NCBI RefSeq assembly: GCF_027111255.2 | Contig: NZ_CP114285.2 | Coordinates: 1,054,001-1,118,000 of the forward strand | Reading direction: 5' to 3' | DNA: 64,000 bases | Source: Flavobacterium flavigenum | GTDB taxonomy: Bacteria; Bacteroidota; Bacteroidia; Flavobacteriales; Flavobacteriaceae | Shown here: piece after piece, positions 29,120 through 39,786 of the stretch | Layout of the letters: each line of letters opens with the position of its first letter | Numbering within the stretch: the first letter of the stretch is position 1 | Notes under the pieces: generated by a model | Database searches by the model: none | What the model saw: the letters and a program-made list of their open reading frames with translations, nothing else | Told to the model about the DNA's origin: nothing | Translations under genes and position numbers: made by a program

Positions 29120-30079
29120 ATGAAAAAAATTCTTTTTTCCGCCGTTACAGCTCTAATGCTGTTTTCTTGTCAAAATGATAAGACAGAATCTTCAGATCCT
29201 GATTTAAATGTAGCTTCAAGACGTGGTTGTGCATCGCAAGAAGTTTTAGAAGGACAATTAAAAGCTAACCCCGCATTAGCTCTTAAAATGAATGAAATTG
29301 AAGCTTTTACAGCTAAACATTCCTTAGATAAATTTACAGGTCGTTTAGTAAACGGTAAAATCGAAATTCCTGTAGTAGTAAATGTATTATACAGAACTAC
29401 TGCACAAAACATTTCTGATGCACAGATTCAATCGCAAATTGATGTCCTTAACAAAGACTTTAACGCCCTGAATTCAGATTATAATAATGTTCCGGCACTC
29501 TTTTCGGGTGTAAAAGCGAATATCGGGATTACATTTGTTTTAGATCAGGTCATTAGAAAATCTACAACAAAAACTTCCTGGGGTACAAATGACGCCATGA
29601 AAAAAACTGCCCAGGGCGGTCTGGCACCAACATCACCTACAACCAAACTTAATTTATGGTCATGTGTGATTGGTAATGATATTTTAGGATACGCACAATT
29701 TCCGGGAGGACCATCATCAACAGACGGAGTCGTAATTGATTACCGCTATTTTGGTTTATCTGGTGCAGCTAATGCTCCCTTTAATTTAGGAAGAACAGGT
29801 ACTCACGAAGTAGGTCACTGGATGAATTTACGTCACATTTGGGGAGATGCAACTTGCGGAAGCGATTTAGTAGCTGATACACCAACCCATAATGCAGAAA
29901 ATTACGGTGTACCGGCTTATCCTCATTATAGCACATGTGCCGGAAATCCTGTAGAAATGACAATGAATTACATGGATTACACCAATGATAATGCTATGTA
30001 TATGTTTACAAATGGACAAAAAACCCGAATATCAGCCATATTTACAACGGGAGGAGCAAGAGCCTCATTTGCTCAATAA
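29120..30079 (+). CDS. M43-family (cytophagalysin-type) zinc metalloprotease lipoprotein
   Basis: This 319-residue exported protease has a lipoprotein signal (LMLFSC, lipidated Cys at residue 17). The metzincin zinc motif HEVGHWMNLRH lies near 235, followed by WGD. The Met-turn region MNYMDY lies near 285. Cys residues at positions expected for stabilising disulfides are present (ATCGSD, STCAGN). No sorting domain (T9SS) is seen at the C-terminus, so the protein is more likely surface-anchored by lipid. It is monocistronic, with a terminator just downstream. The substrate is unknown. Confidence 0.9.
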   Translation: MKKILFSAVTALMLFSCQNDKTESSDPDLNVASRRGCASQEVLEGQLKANPALALKMNEIEAFTAKHSLDKFTGRLVNGKIEIPVVVNVLYRTTAQNISDAQIQSQIDVLNKDFNALNSDYNNVPALFSGVKANIGITFVLDQVIRKSTTKTSWGTNDAMKKTAQGGLAPTSPTTKLNLWSCVIGNDILGYAQFPGGPSSTDGVVIDYRYFGLSGAANAPFNLGRTGTHEVGHWMNLRHIWGDATCGSDLVADTPTHNAENYGVPAYPHYSTCAGNPVEMTMNYMDYTNDNAMYMFTNGQKTRISAIFTTGGARASFAQ

Positions 30080-30099
30080 TTATTGGCAAAACAACACTT

Positions 30100-30127
30100 A
30101 AAGCGGGATTAATAATCCCGCTTTTTT
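30100..30127 (+). terminator. Intrinsic terminator of the M43 protease gene
   Basis: An 11-bp stem (30100-30110 with 30114-30124) has a 3-base loop and is followed by a T-run, 20 bases after the stop codon. Confidence 0.8.
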
Positions 30128-30185
30128 GATTTAAGGACTAAATTTTAAAAATGGTTTTACTACATTTATAGTCTAAATATTAAAC

Positions 30186-31277
30186 ATGGTAACATCAAAA
30201 ACTATTTCGAACGGTATTTTAAGAGCCTTAGCCACAATCTTAATAATTGGTCTTGTTTTATACTTTTTATACGAAATACAAACCGTAATTGTGTACTTAT
30301 GCATTTCTTTACTATTATGTTTAATTGCAAATCCTTTAGTTTTATTTTTAAAAAATAAACTGAAGTTCAGCAATTCGCTGGCTGCTACTACAACAATCGT
30401 CTTTTTTATATTTCTAATTGTGGGTTTTATACTTCTGTTTGTTCCTTTAATTATTTCACAGGCAAATAATTTGGCACTATTAGATACCGCTCAACTTCAA
30501 ACAAAATTCATAGAAACTGAGAAACATCTTGAAGATTACTTTAATATTCAGCATATTGACTTAAATAAAATTATAAAAGACTCTAAACTTACTTCGGTAT
30601 TGGATTTTAGTTATTTTACCGGATTTATCAATTCAATTATTAATTTCATGGCCGATATGGGAATGGGATTGGTTTCTGTTTTCTTTATCACTTTCTTTTT
30701 TATTAAAGATCAGGATATTTTTAAAAATCAGGCCAGAAGAGTACTTCCTGATTCAAATGAAGATAAAATCCTGAATTCAATCACAAAAATAAACCACTTA
30801 TTAACACGCTATTTTATTGGTTTGCTGTTACAATTAATTGTGGTATTTGTCCTGTATTTAATTGTATTGCTAATATTTGGAAATGAAAACGCTTTTGTCA
30901 TTGCTTTTTTATGCGCAATTCTAAACATAATTCCATATTTAGGGCCAATTATCGGGACAACACTGGCTGGGATCTTAACGATGATCAGTATGATTGGCCA
31001 GGATTTTCAATCTGAAATAGTACCAAAAACAATCTATGTGATTATAGGCTTTTTGATAGTACAAGCGATTGACAATAATATTAGCCAGCCAATAATTTCA
31101 TCAAAAAGTGTAAATTCGCACCCGTTGGAAATATTCTTGATAATCCTGATCAGTGGAATCACATTTGGAATTGTAGGTATGATAATAGCAGTTCCCGCAT
31201 TTACAATGATTAAAGTGATTTTAAAAGAATTTTTTCCTGACAATAAAATTGTGTCCGTATTAACCGAAAGAATTTAG
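30186..31277 (+). CDS. AI-2E/PerM-family transporter
   Basis: This 363-residue inner-membrane protein has about seven to eight hydrophobic helices. The family's central soluble part lies near 95-150, and the signature blocks NIIPYLGPIIGT (near 250) and the C-terminal GIVGMIIAVPAF are present. Members export or import small molecules, including autoinducer-2 in one case, and some act as Na+/H+ antiporters, so the substrate is open. The next gene begins 2 bases after its stop, so the two are cotranscribed. Confidence 0.88.
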   Translation: MVTSKTISNGILRALATILIIGLVLYFLYEIQTVIVYLCISLLLCLIANPLVLFLKNKLKFSNSLAATTTIVFFIFLIVGFILLFVPLIISQANNLALLDTAQLQTKFIETEKHLEDYFNIQHIDLNKIIKDSKLTSVLDFSYFTGFINSIINFMADMGMGLVSVFFITFFFIKDQDIFKNQARRVLPDSNEDKILNSITKINHLLTRYFIGLLLQLIVVFVLYLIVLLIFGNENAFVIAFLCAILNIIPYLGPIIGTTLAGILTMISMIGQDFQSEIVPKTIYVIIGFLIVQAIDNNISQPIISSKSVNSHPLEIFLIILISGITFGIVGMIIAVPAFTMIKVILKEFFPDNKIVSVLTERI

Positions 31278-31279
31278 CT

Positions 31280-32458
31280 TTGAATACTTCTATTTTGCAT
31301 CCAGATATACAGAAATTTATAATTCAAAATACTGGGGCAGATGTAACAAAATTAGCGCTTCAGAAAAACCCGTTTCCTGAAGCAGAATGGATTTCAATTT
31401 TAAATCAGATTGAAGCCAGGACTAAAGCAAAAGAAAAATTACCAACCTGGTTTTCAACTGACAAAATCATTTATCCAAGTAAAGTCTCTATTGAACAAAC
31501 CTCTTCAGAAAAAACAGCTGCTTACAAAGCTTCTTTAATTACAGGAAAAAGTTTAATAGATTTAACCGGTGGCTTTGGAGTGGATGATTATTATTTTTCT
31601 AAGAAGTTCAAAACAATAGCACACTGTGAAATAAATAAAGAGTTATCGTCAATTGTAAAACATAATTTTGAGCAGCTAAAAGTTGGGAACTGCACTTTTT
31701 ATGCAGATGACTCAATGAATGTTTTAAACAATTTTAATCAAAAATGGGACTGGATTTATATTGATCCATCCCGTAGAAATGATGCTAAAGGCAAAGTTTT
31801 CATGCTGAAAGACTGCTTGCCAAATGTTCCGGAATCGTTGGATTTTTACTTCGAAAAAGCAGATTCAATTTTAATTAAAACTGCACCGTTATTAGATATT
31901 TCTGCAGGGTTATCTGAATTAAAATTTGTAAAGAATATCCATATTATAGCTTTGGAAAACGAAGTAAAAGAATTGCTTTTTGAAATACATAATCACTATT
32001 CTGGTGACATTACTATAAAAACAGCTAATCTTTTAAAGGATAAAACTGAAACTTTCGAATTTGTTATGGGTGAATTTGAATATCCAACCTACCATTTACC
32101 TCAAAAGTTTCTGTATGAGCCTAATTCGGCCATTATGAAGTCAGGAGGATTTGATGAAGTTAGCAATTCATTCGAAATAAATAAACTCCACAAAAATTCC
32201 CATTTATATACTTCAGATGAATTAATTGATTTTCCGGGACGAACTTTTGAGATCGAGAAAGTAATTTCATATAGCAAAAATGATATGAAAACAGCACTTT
32301 TAAATCAACAGGCAAATGTTACGACACGTAATTTTCCTGACACAGTAGAAAACATTCGAAAAAAATGGAAAATAAAAAATGGAGGGAATTTGTATTGTTT
32401 TTTTACAACTGATAAAAATAATAGTAAAATAGTTTTAATTTGCAGAAAAATAACTTAA
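31280..32458 (+). CDS. Class I SAM-dependent methyltransferase with THUMP-like domain
   Basis: This 392-residue protein starts at a TTG, 2 bases after the transporter gene, giving MNTSILHPDIQKF. The SAM-binding loop DLTGGFGVDD lies near 94. A catalytic-type motif, IDPSRRND, lies near 162, as in RNA/DNA base methyltransferases of this group. The C-terminal part (about 300-390) fits the THUMP-like/PG_1098 ferredoxin-like domain found in Bacteroidota. The likely target is RNA. It overlaps the following upstream frame slightly, but the real next start is 32461. Confidence 0.83.
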   Translation: MNTSILHPDIQKFIIQNTGADVTKLALQKNPFPEAEWISILNQIEARTKAKEKLPTWFSTDKIIYPSKVSIEQTSSEKTAAYKASLITGKSLIDLTGGFGVDDYYFSKKFKTIAHCEINKELSSIVKHNFEQLKVGNCTFYADDSMNVLNNFNQKWDWIYIDPSRRNDAKGKVFMLKDCLPNVPESLDFYFEKADSILIKTAPLLDISAGLSELKFVKNIHIIALENEVKELLFEIHNHYSGDITIKTANLLKDKTETFEFVMGEFEYPTYHLPQKFLYEPNSAIMKSGGFDEVSNSFEINKLHKNSHLYTSDELIDFPGRTFEIEKVISYSKNDMKTALLNQQANVTTRNFPDTVENIRKKWKIKNGGNLYCFFTTDKNNSKIVLICRKIT

Positions 32459-32460
32459 AA

Positions 32461-33024
32461 ATGAAATACTTAATTACACTAGCTTTTTTTCTGTTAACTT
32501 ATAGCACATTTGCCCAAAAACCTTGTGAATACAGTACAAACGTAACAGATTCAATTGGTACTTATAAAGTTACAAATGAATATCTGGTAAGTGAAAAAAA
32601 CTTTGGAAACACTTTTGATTATATCTTTTTTTCTTTGGCACAAACTGACGGTTTGCCAACATTAAACTTACAATTGATCCAAAAAAGCAAGGATTTTATA
32701 AAAGCTAATTGTTTTGATAAAAACTCAAAAGTATTTTTACAATTACAGAATGGTAAAGTTGTTACATTGCTACATGTCAATCAGGAAAATTGCGGAACCC
32801 TGCTTCATGACAAAGATTTTAATAACCGGATCAATACCGGTATTTTTATGTTTATGAAAGATAATTATGAAGAATTGAAGAAATCGCCTGTAACCATTAT
32901 GCGAATTAAATATTTAACGGCAACCGAAGATTATATTATAAGGGGTGAAATTACATCAGAGATGAACGGAAAAACATACAAGCCTGCTACTTATTTTATG
33001 GAAAATATCAGATGTGTGGAATAA
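32461..33024 (+). CDS. Secreted hypothetical protein
   Basis: This 187-residue protein has a clean signal peptide (about 1-18, ending FAQ). The ATG at 32461 is chosen because the longer frame (from 32440) only adds seven polar residues that overlap the methyltransferase gene. The mature protein has Cys near 22, 77, 106 and 185, and beta-strand-like segments. No family was recognised. It lies 2 bases after the methyltransferase gene, so it is probably cotranscribed. Its stop is separated by one base from that of the convergent VanX-like gene. Confidence 0.65.
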   Translation: MKYLITLAFFLLTYSTFAQKPCEYSTNVTDSIGTYKVTNEYLVSEKNFGNTFDYIFFSLAQTDGLPTLNLQLIQKSKDFIKANCFDKNSKVFLQLQNGKVVTLLHVNQENCGTLLHDKDFNNRINTGIFMFMKDNYEELKKSPVTIMRIKYLTATEDYIIRGEITSEMNGKTYKPATYFMENIRCVE

Positions 33025-33025
33025 A

Positions 33026-33688
33026 TTATTCGCAATCCCATTTTTGATTTGAAACCTTATCTTTTAAACCTGTTTTCAAATTATAATGCCACCATTCTGA
33101 ATCAAAAGAATTAAAGCCATTCTTTATCATTACTTTTTTAAGTAATTTTCTATTCGATAATACTTCTTTAGAAAGTTTAGTATAATTATGACTTGCCTGA
33201 ATCCCAAAAAAGTCAAAGGGAGTTCCCATATCAACTTCTTTACCTTTAGAATCAACTAAAGAAATATCAACGGCTCCTCCTCTGTTATGGATGGAGCCTT
33301 TTTTTGGATCTGCCACATACTCCGGATTTGAAACTATCTGCCACATTTTGTTCTGAATAGATAATGGTCTGTAGCAGTCATAAAGTTTAATTTTATAGCC
33401 TTTCTTCATAAAATCCCTGTTGGCTTCTATCAGAGCCTGAACAGTCTTTAAACGCAAAAAACATTCAGCACAATCATACACTTTTGCTTTTAAAAAATTA
33501 TCCTCAGTAGCATATTTCATATCGTAGATGAAATCTTTACTGTAGTCCTTTAAATTGACGAAAGTAGTATCAGCCAGAGAGACATCTTTATATACATCAT
33601 TCTGAGCGCTTGAAGAAATTATCCAAAAAAAAGAAACTAAAAAAAATAAAAAGTTTGAATATGAAATTACCTGTACTGTTGACTTCAT
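33026..33688 (-). CDS. VanX/DdpX-like D-alanyl-D-alanine dipeptidase (M15D)
   Basis: This 220-residue exported zinc dipeptidase has a signal peptide (about 1-28, ending SSAQ). The zinc-binding motif SIHNRGGAVDISL lies near 132, giving the first His and Asp ligands. The second His and the catalytic Glu sit in EWWHY near 202. The conserved Arg of DCYRP near 107 is also present. Because of its signal peptide it should act on D-Ala-D-Ala or other dipeptides in the periplasm, in peptidoglycan turnover rather than cytosolic vancomycin resistance. No vanA or vanH gene is nearby. Confidence 0.9.
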   Translation of the reverse strand: MKSTVQVISYSNFLFFLVSFFWIISSSAQNDVYKDVSLADTTFVNLKDYSKDFIYDMKYATEDNFLKAKVYDCAECFLRLKTVQALIEANRDFMKKGYKIKLYDCYRPLSIQNKMWQIVSNPEYVADPKKGSIHNRGGAVDISLVDSKGKEVDMGTPFDFFGIQASHNYTKLSKEVLSNRKLLKKVMIKNGFNSFDSEWWHYNLKTGLKDKVSNQKWDCE

Positions 33689-33734
33689 TATAAAAATTCA
33701 CTGTGTTTAGGTAAATATAAACAAAACATTTTTT

Positions 33735-34353
33735 TTATATCTCTCCTTCCATCATAATATTTTCCTTTATTCCTTTATTCTTGAGTATTCGGAAATGGGA
33801 CCTTACAGCATGATAAAATGGATAAATAAGCCACATATAGATATGCTGATATTTATGATAATTAAATAGCGGGCTGTTAGGAAATATTCTGACGATATCG
33901 CTTTGCTTTATATCAACATCCCAATCAGGAATATTGGTATAAACATGATGAAGGTTAATATGACGCCTTGTCCAAAGCCAGTGATTACTCCCAAAAAGCT
34001 CCAAAACATACATAAACCACTGATTATGCTTATTTTTTTTAAATAATGCTCCGTGTGCAGCATCATGAAATGCATTGATGAACAGTACGATCATCGTAAT
34101 TCCACATAAAATGTAAAATAAAAATAATAAAGGAGTACTGTTTCCCAAAGCAGATAATACAGGCATAAAATAAAAAGAAGGCAATAACAAGTCCCAGAGA
34201 CTTTATAATATTTAAGAGGTATAAAGATGAATTCTGCAAAACAGTTTCATTAACTTCTTTTCTAATCTTTTTAAAAAAATCATCAGTATCAGGTTTTAGA
34301 TAAACCGGGCGTTTAACTTTTCCATAATGATTATTAGATACAAAACCTTCCAT
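33735..34353 (-). pseudogene. Fatty acid desaturase, frameshifted and truncated
   Basis: The 5' part, from the ATG at 34353, encodes a normal desaturase N-terminus (FVSNNHYGKVKRPVYL) in one frame. After about 34200 the homologous reading moves to another frame, and that frame continues to 33735. The second frame carries the first His box (HDAAH) and the second (HINLHH), with membrane helices between. The switch equals one extra base or two missing bases. The third His box and the C-terminal third of about 130 residues, needed for the di-iron centre, are absent; the VanX gene begins 46 bases beyond. Two independent defects make an active enzyme unlikely. A TAnnTTTG-like sequence abuts the ATG. 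Confidence 0.8.
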
Positions 34354-34410
34354 CAAATGTAAGAAAAAAAAAATAAAATAAAATAAAACACACAAAAACA
34401 ACACCTTACA

Positions 34411-34450
34411 CAAAAACCTTTAAAGTAAAAACTACTTTAAAGGTTTATTT
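34411..34450. terminator. Terminator of the xylan-enzyme operon
   Basis: A perfect 14-bp stem (34414-34427 with 34433-34446) has a 5-base loop and A/T runs on both sides. It lies 24 bases after the stop of the last esterase on the minus strand and isolates that operon from the desaturase remnant. Confidence 0.85.
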
Positions 34451-34473
34451 TATTTAGCATTGTCTTTTTTTAT

Positions 34474-35637
34474 TTACCTAAACAATTTTGAAGCAAATTG
34501 GTATAAACATCTTCGCCATGTAAGCCATTCATGAGCTGTTTCAGGCGACTCATAATATACATATTTAATTTTTTGCTGATCTAACATCGCCCGGAATGCG
34601 CCAACAGATTTTGGGAAAGGAACAGGTTCTTTAGTACCTAAGCCTAACCAAAAAAGTTTTATTTTTTTATTGAGAGCATCGCCATCTTTATATTTTCCGT
34701 CTAAAAATGTAGAAACATCAATTGGATCTGTATTAGGATAATTTGACGTACCGCTAAATCCGCCGTATTGAGAAAAAGTATCCAAATGGTTCATCATAAT
34801 TCTCATCGTTTGATTTGCACCCATAGAAAGGCCGGCAATTGCCCTGTTTTCGCGATTTGAGATAGTTCGAAACTTTGCATCAATCATTGGAATTACTTCA
34901 GTGGTTAGTACCTCTTCGAATATAGATACCATTTTTTCTTTTTTGTCTTGCTGACTATTTTGTGGTTTATAGGCATATCCATTATCCATTACAATAATCA
35001 TAGGATTTGCTTGTTTTGCAGCGATCAGATTGTCTAAAATCAAATTTGCTTTCCCCTGGGAAGACCAGCCCGTTTCATCCTCAAAACTTCCGTGTTGTAA
35101 ATAAAGAACCGGATAACGTGTTTTAATGTTTTCATTGTAACCAGGTGGTGTATAGATAAAACAACGTCTAAATGAATTTGTTAGTTTTGAGAAGTAAATA
35201 TTTTCACTGACAAGACCATGAGGTACATTTTTCAGCGAAAAAAAATCCTGATCTTTAGCAGGAATCTCTATTCCGCTTCCTAATCGGCCGGCACCGTAGA
35301 AATATAAGGTTCCCGGATCCGGAACGGAAGCCCCGTCTATATTTAACTGATAATAATGAAATCCTTCATCCTGCGGATTAGAATCCCCTGTCCATATACC
35401 ATTAGCATCTTTTACCAGATCATATTTAACACCGCCCAGATCAAGCTGAACTTTATTAGCATTTGGCGCAGCAATACTGGCACGAACCCTACCCTGCGAA
35501 TTAACCTGAGGAAATTTCTTTTCAGGCTGATTGACTGATGAAGGCTTAAAATCTTCCGTTATTTTTGTTTCCTGCCCCGAAACTAATTGAAAATATAGGC
35601 AGAAAATTATAGGGACTATAATAAGATTATTTTTCAT
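34474..35637 (-). CDS. CE1-type esterase (xylan/feruloyl esterase candidate), copy 1
   Basis: This 387-residue exported alpha/beta hydrolase starts at 35637, where the signal peptide begins (about 1-21, ending VSGQ). The longer frame to 35703 is a poor fit. The first 110 mature residues form an E-set/CBM48-like beta domain (PQVNSQGRVRASIAAP). The catalytic domain has LYLQHGSFEDETGW (oxyanion region), nucleophile motif AGLSMGA and the catalytic His in TAHEW. It is the last gene of the GH43-GH43-GH8-esterase operon, 118 bases after its paralogue. The likely role is removing acetyl or feruloyl groups from xylan oligomers. The substrate is inferred from context. Confidence 0.85.
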   Translation of the reverse strand: MKNNLIIVPIIFCLYFQLVSGQETKITEDFKPSSVNQPEKKFPQVNSQGRVRASIAAPNANKVQLDLGGVKYDLVKDANGIWTGDSNPQDEGFHYYQLNIDGASVPDPGTLYFYGAGRLGSGIEIPAKDQDFFSLKNVPHGLVSENIYFSKLTNSFRRCFIYTPPGYNENIKTRYPVLYLQHGSFEDETGWSSQGKANLILDNLIAAKQANPMIIVMDNGYAYKPQNSQQDKKEKMVSIFEEVLTTEVIPMIDAKFRTISNRENRAIAGLSMGANQTMRIMMNHLDTFSQYGGFSGTSNYPNTDPIDVSTFLDGKYKDGDALNKKIKLFWLGLGTKEPVPFPKSVGAFRAMLDQQKIKYVYYESPETAHEWLTWRRCLYQFASKLFR

Positions 35638-35754
35638 TTTTTGTTTTTTTAAGTTTAAATTATTTTTTTCAGACAAATCAGTAAAGCTAAAAAGTATTGC
35701 CACTTTCGATAAAATTCTTGTTCAGATCAATAGATTCATCCAATTAAAAATCTA

Positions 35755-36900
<1,146 letters not shown>

Positions 36901-38199
36901 TTATTTAACTGCTGGATGTATAATTTGGTAGTTACCACTAAGATGCATCAGGCTGAAGAGATACATTAGCCCATCATAATAGGGGTCAAAATAACCATCT
37001 TCATAAGGTTCAAGCTTAGCTTTCCAAAGTGCATGAACAAAATCCATACTCTTCTTATCGGGACTCACCAATGATGCTGTGGCTGAAGTTCCTACTAATC
37101 CTATTGAGTGTCTGAGTTTTTTGACTGGTCCGGCCTGTAGAATAAAATCTGGTGTGGAACCATCAAGATTGTATTGATCTACAAACGTTTCTATTCCTTT
37201 AGATCTAAGGAAGTTTTGAAATTTTACAGCATATTCTTCCTGCCATTTTTTATCCTTTCCGTACCAGGTATAATCCATAGCAATATTCATAGGCACACGC
37301 CAGGAATCATAACGAAATCCGGGGGGCATCCATGGTGTAGGATGTGGTTCTCCGCTAAACTCAGCATAATCCGAGTTTAATCCTGTTACGGGATGACATG
37401 CCTTATGCAGAAAATTACGAGAAACTTCAGCACATTCTTTGTAAAACTGTTCATGTCCGTCTTTGGCATACAAAGCCCATATTTCATAGAATGCAGGAAC
37501 ATGATAGGATGGGTCTGTCCATTCGTATCCTCGCCCTTCTGGCACAAATGATATTTGTTTATGCTCTGTATTAATGATGTTATGAATATTACCTGTCCCA
37601 TCTTTTTTCCACATGGCGTCTAATATTCTTCTTGCTTCATTATAATAATGAATCCCGGTATCATTCCCCCACTTGTTCGAAGCAAAAAGCAAGCTGGTTA
37701 TGTAATACAATTCTCCGTCTGATGCAGAACCAGGTGAATTTTGTTTTTTAGTTTCAGGATTTACACTCCATGCAAAATAGCCTTCTCTTGGACCATCCTG
37801 ATGCTGCATGTATTTTACTGACCATCGCCAGAGACGATCAAAAACATCTTTTTTATTGAACTGAACTGCAACCATCATACCGTATGACATTCCTTCAGTG
37901 CGTGCATCTTTATTTTTTACATCAGAAACATATCCTAAAGAATCACCTTCTTCAAAATAAACTTTATTAGGTCCTTCAAATACATCATAATAAGCTTTGG
38001 CTACTTTTTTATCTATTTCGTCCTGGCTATATCCTGCTTCTTTAAACAGATTACGATAATGCGGTATTTTAGACTCTGATTTTCCTGCTTTCTTTTTATT
38101 TTGGCAAATCGCCAAAACGGGTACAAAAAAACAGAAAATCAGTATTAAAATTTGAATCTTGATCAAGAATATTCTAGTGTAATTTTTATTTATTACCAT
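36901..38199 (-). CDS. GH8 reducing-end xylose-releasing exo-oligoxylanase-like
   Basis: This 432-residue exported enzyme has a hydrophobic signal (about 10-32). The GH8 (alpha/alpha)6 fold is shown by RTEGMSYGMM (proposed acid Glu102), SASDGELYY (substrate-binding Asp161) and FRYDSWRVPMNIAMDY (expected base Asp). The wording is closer to the Rex group (EC 3.2.1.156), which releases xylose from the reducing end of short oligomers, than to endo-glucanases or chitosanases. It sits between GH43 and esterase genes with gaps of 11 and 24 bases, so it is part of one transcript for xylo-oligosaccharide breakdown. Confidence 0.88.
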   Translation of the reverse strand: MVINKNYTRIFLIKIQILILIFCFFVPVLAICQNKKKAGKSESKIPHYRNLFKEAGYSQDEIDKKVAKAYYDVFEGPNKVYFEEGDSLGYVSDVKNKDARTEGMSYGMMVAVQFNKKDVFDRLWRWSVKYMQHQDGPREGYFAWSVNPETKKQNSPGSASDGELYYITSLLFASNKWGNDTGIHYYNEARRILDAMWKKDGTGNIHNIINTEHKQISFVPEGRGYEWTDPSYHVPAFYEIWALYAKDGHEQFYKECAEVSRNFLHKACHPVTGLNSDYAEFSGEPHPTPWMPPGFRYDSWRVPMNIAMDYTWYGKDKKWQEEYAVKFQNFLRSKGIETFVDQYNLDGSTPDFILQAGPVKKLRHSIGLVGTSATASLVSPDKKSMDFVHALWKAKLEPYEDGYFDPYYDGLMYLFSLMHLSGNYQIIHPAVK

Positions 38200-38210
38200 C
38201 GTTTGTTGTT

Positions 38211-39767
38211 TTAATTTTTAATTTTAAACCAATCAAAATCTACATAACCTCCCGTTTCTTTTGTGGCATAATTAAATAACCCAAAACGGTAGCCCATAAA
38301 TTGTGGAATAGTATACTTCATTTTTAAGGTTTCGCCTATGGGATTCCATGTCTTTCCGTCTAAACTATAGAAAAAATTAGCCTCATCTTTTTTATTGGTG
38401 AAATCACAATCTATTCTTAAATAAATCTGATCCTGATGCAAAGGAACTCTCTGAAATTCTGTGGATTTATCATCCTTGGTACTTACCATTATAATAGACT
38501 TTTGATTCCCTTCAACTTTTACACCTACTAATCCAAAATCTTTTTGTAATACACTTAATCCTGCAAAATCTCCTTCTTTCAATTTGGAAACATCTAATGA
38601 AACAGAACCTTTACTTGTAGGGCCAATAGTGCGCTGTGTAAGTGTATTTCTTGCTAAAAGAAAATCGGTATCAATTCTTCCCGTCTTAAGACGCAAGTAT
38701 CCTTTTCTTTCTGTTACTGACCAAAGTGTATTGTCTGGATTATGATTCCATTGCCAAACTAATGGAAGTGCTTCCTGCCCTTTTTTGCGATTGAATTCAT
38801 CTGAAGCAACAAGACCCGGAATTAGTCCTTTACTAACCGGCAAATCTATCGTTTCCGGCACTTTGCCATTTTCACCTAATACTGGCCAGCCATCCTGCCA
38901 TTTAACAGGAACCAGATAAGGAATTCTACCTACCGCACCAAAATCGCGAAAAAGGTAGGAGAACCAGCGCCCATCAGGAGTATCAATAAGTCCGCCCTGG
39001 GCAACACCCAAATCCTGCAAACCTACTTTCCCTTCCCATGGACCATTAAGATTGTCAGCTCTGTGTATTACTACTGTACGCATTCCCCCTTTAGGCCAGC
39101 AAATATTAAACAGATAATATTTTCCGTTTACTTTAAACAATTGAGACCCTTCAGAACCCAGCATAATATTATCACCCGCAGGTTTACTGGCATTCTCAAT
39201 AATAACTTTTTCGGCTGAACCATCTTTTATACCTGTGAGTCCTTCGTTTAATTCAATGATTTTTATTTTTCCAGCCCCATAAATTAAATATGATTTTCCA
39301 TCATCATCAAAAAACAAAGAATGGTCATGATAAGATGGTTTAAAAGAGATTCTTTGCCAGTTTCCTTTTTCTATATCTTTTGTCTTAAAAATATACGTTT
39401 CTCCCGTTGTGCCCGAAAAAGTTGTTACATAATACATTCCCTTATGAAATCGTAAACTACTCGCCCAGGATCCTCTACCGTAAGTACTTTTTCCCTCAGT
39501 TAAATTTAATTCAGGTATATCGGCTAAAGTATCATAGGCATAGTTAATAAGTTTCCAATTAACGAGATCTGTAGATTTCATAATAGGCAGACCAGGGTTC
39601 ATATGCATTGTAGTACTACTCATGTAATAATTTTGTCCAACCCTGATTATAGCCAAATCCGGAACGTCAGCAAAAACAGTAGGGTTATGAGCTTTTTTTT
39701 CCTGAGAAACAGAAGATTGAATAATTAAACTAAAACAAATAAAGATGAAACTGATTTTATTTTTCAT
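38211..39767 (-). CDS. GH43 subfamily 12-like beta-xylosidase/arabinofuranosidase
   Basis: This 518-residue exported enzyme has a signal peptide (about 1-21). The five-bladed catalytic propeller covers about 27-310, with ADVPDLAIIRVG (catalytic base Asp), HDHSLFFDDDG (modulator Asp) and a GSEGSQLFKVNG acid region. The C-terminal part (about 325-515) is a GH43_C2/concanavalin-like beta-sandwich (FDWFKIKN ending). The combination is typical of GH43_12 xylosidases and arabinofuranosidases. It is the second gene of the operon, with 11 bases to the GH8 gene and 19 bases from the first GH43 gene. Confidence 0.9.
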   Translation of the reverse strand: MKNKISFIFICFSLIIQSSVSQEKKAHNPTVFADVPDLAIIRVGQNYYMSSTTMHMNPGLPIMKSTDLVNWKLINYAYDTLADIPELNLTEGKSTYGRGSWASSLRFHKGMYYVTTFSGTTGETYIFKTKDIEKGNWQRISFKPSYHDHSLFFDDDGKSYLIYGAGKIKIIELNEGLTGIKDGSAEKVIIENASKPAGDNIMLGSEGSQLFKVNGKYYLFNICWPKGGMRTVVIHRADNLNGPWEGKVGLQDLGVAQGGLIDTPDGRWFSYLFRDFGAVGRIPYLVPVKWQDGWPVLGENGKVPETIDLPVSKGLIPGLVASDEFNRKKGQEALPLVWQWNHNPDNTLWSVTERKGYLRLKTGRIDTDFLLARNTLTQRTIGPTSKGSVSLDVSKLKEGDFAGLSVLQKDFGLVGVKVEGNQKSIIMVSTKDDKSTEFQRVPLHQDQIYLRIDCDFTNKKDEANFFYSLDGKTWNPIGETLKMKYTIPQFMGYRFGLFNYATKETGGYVDFDWFKIKN

Positions 39768-39786
39768 TTGATCGAGATAAAATATA

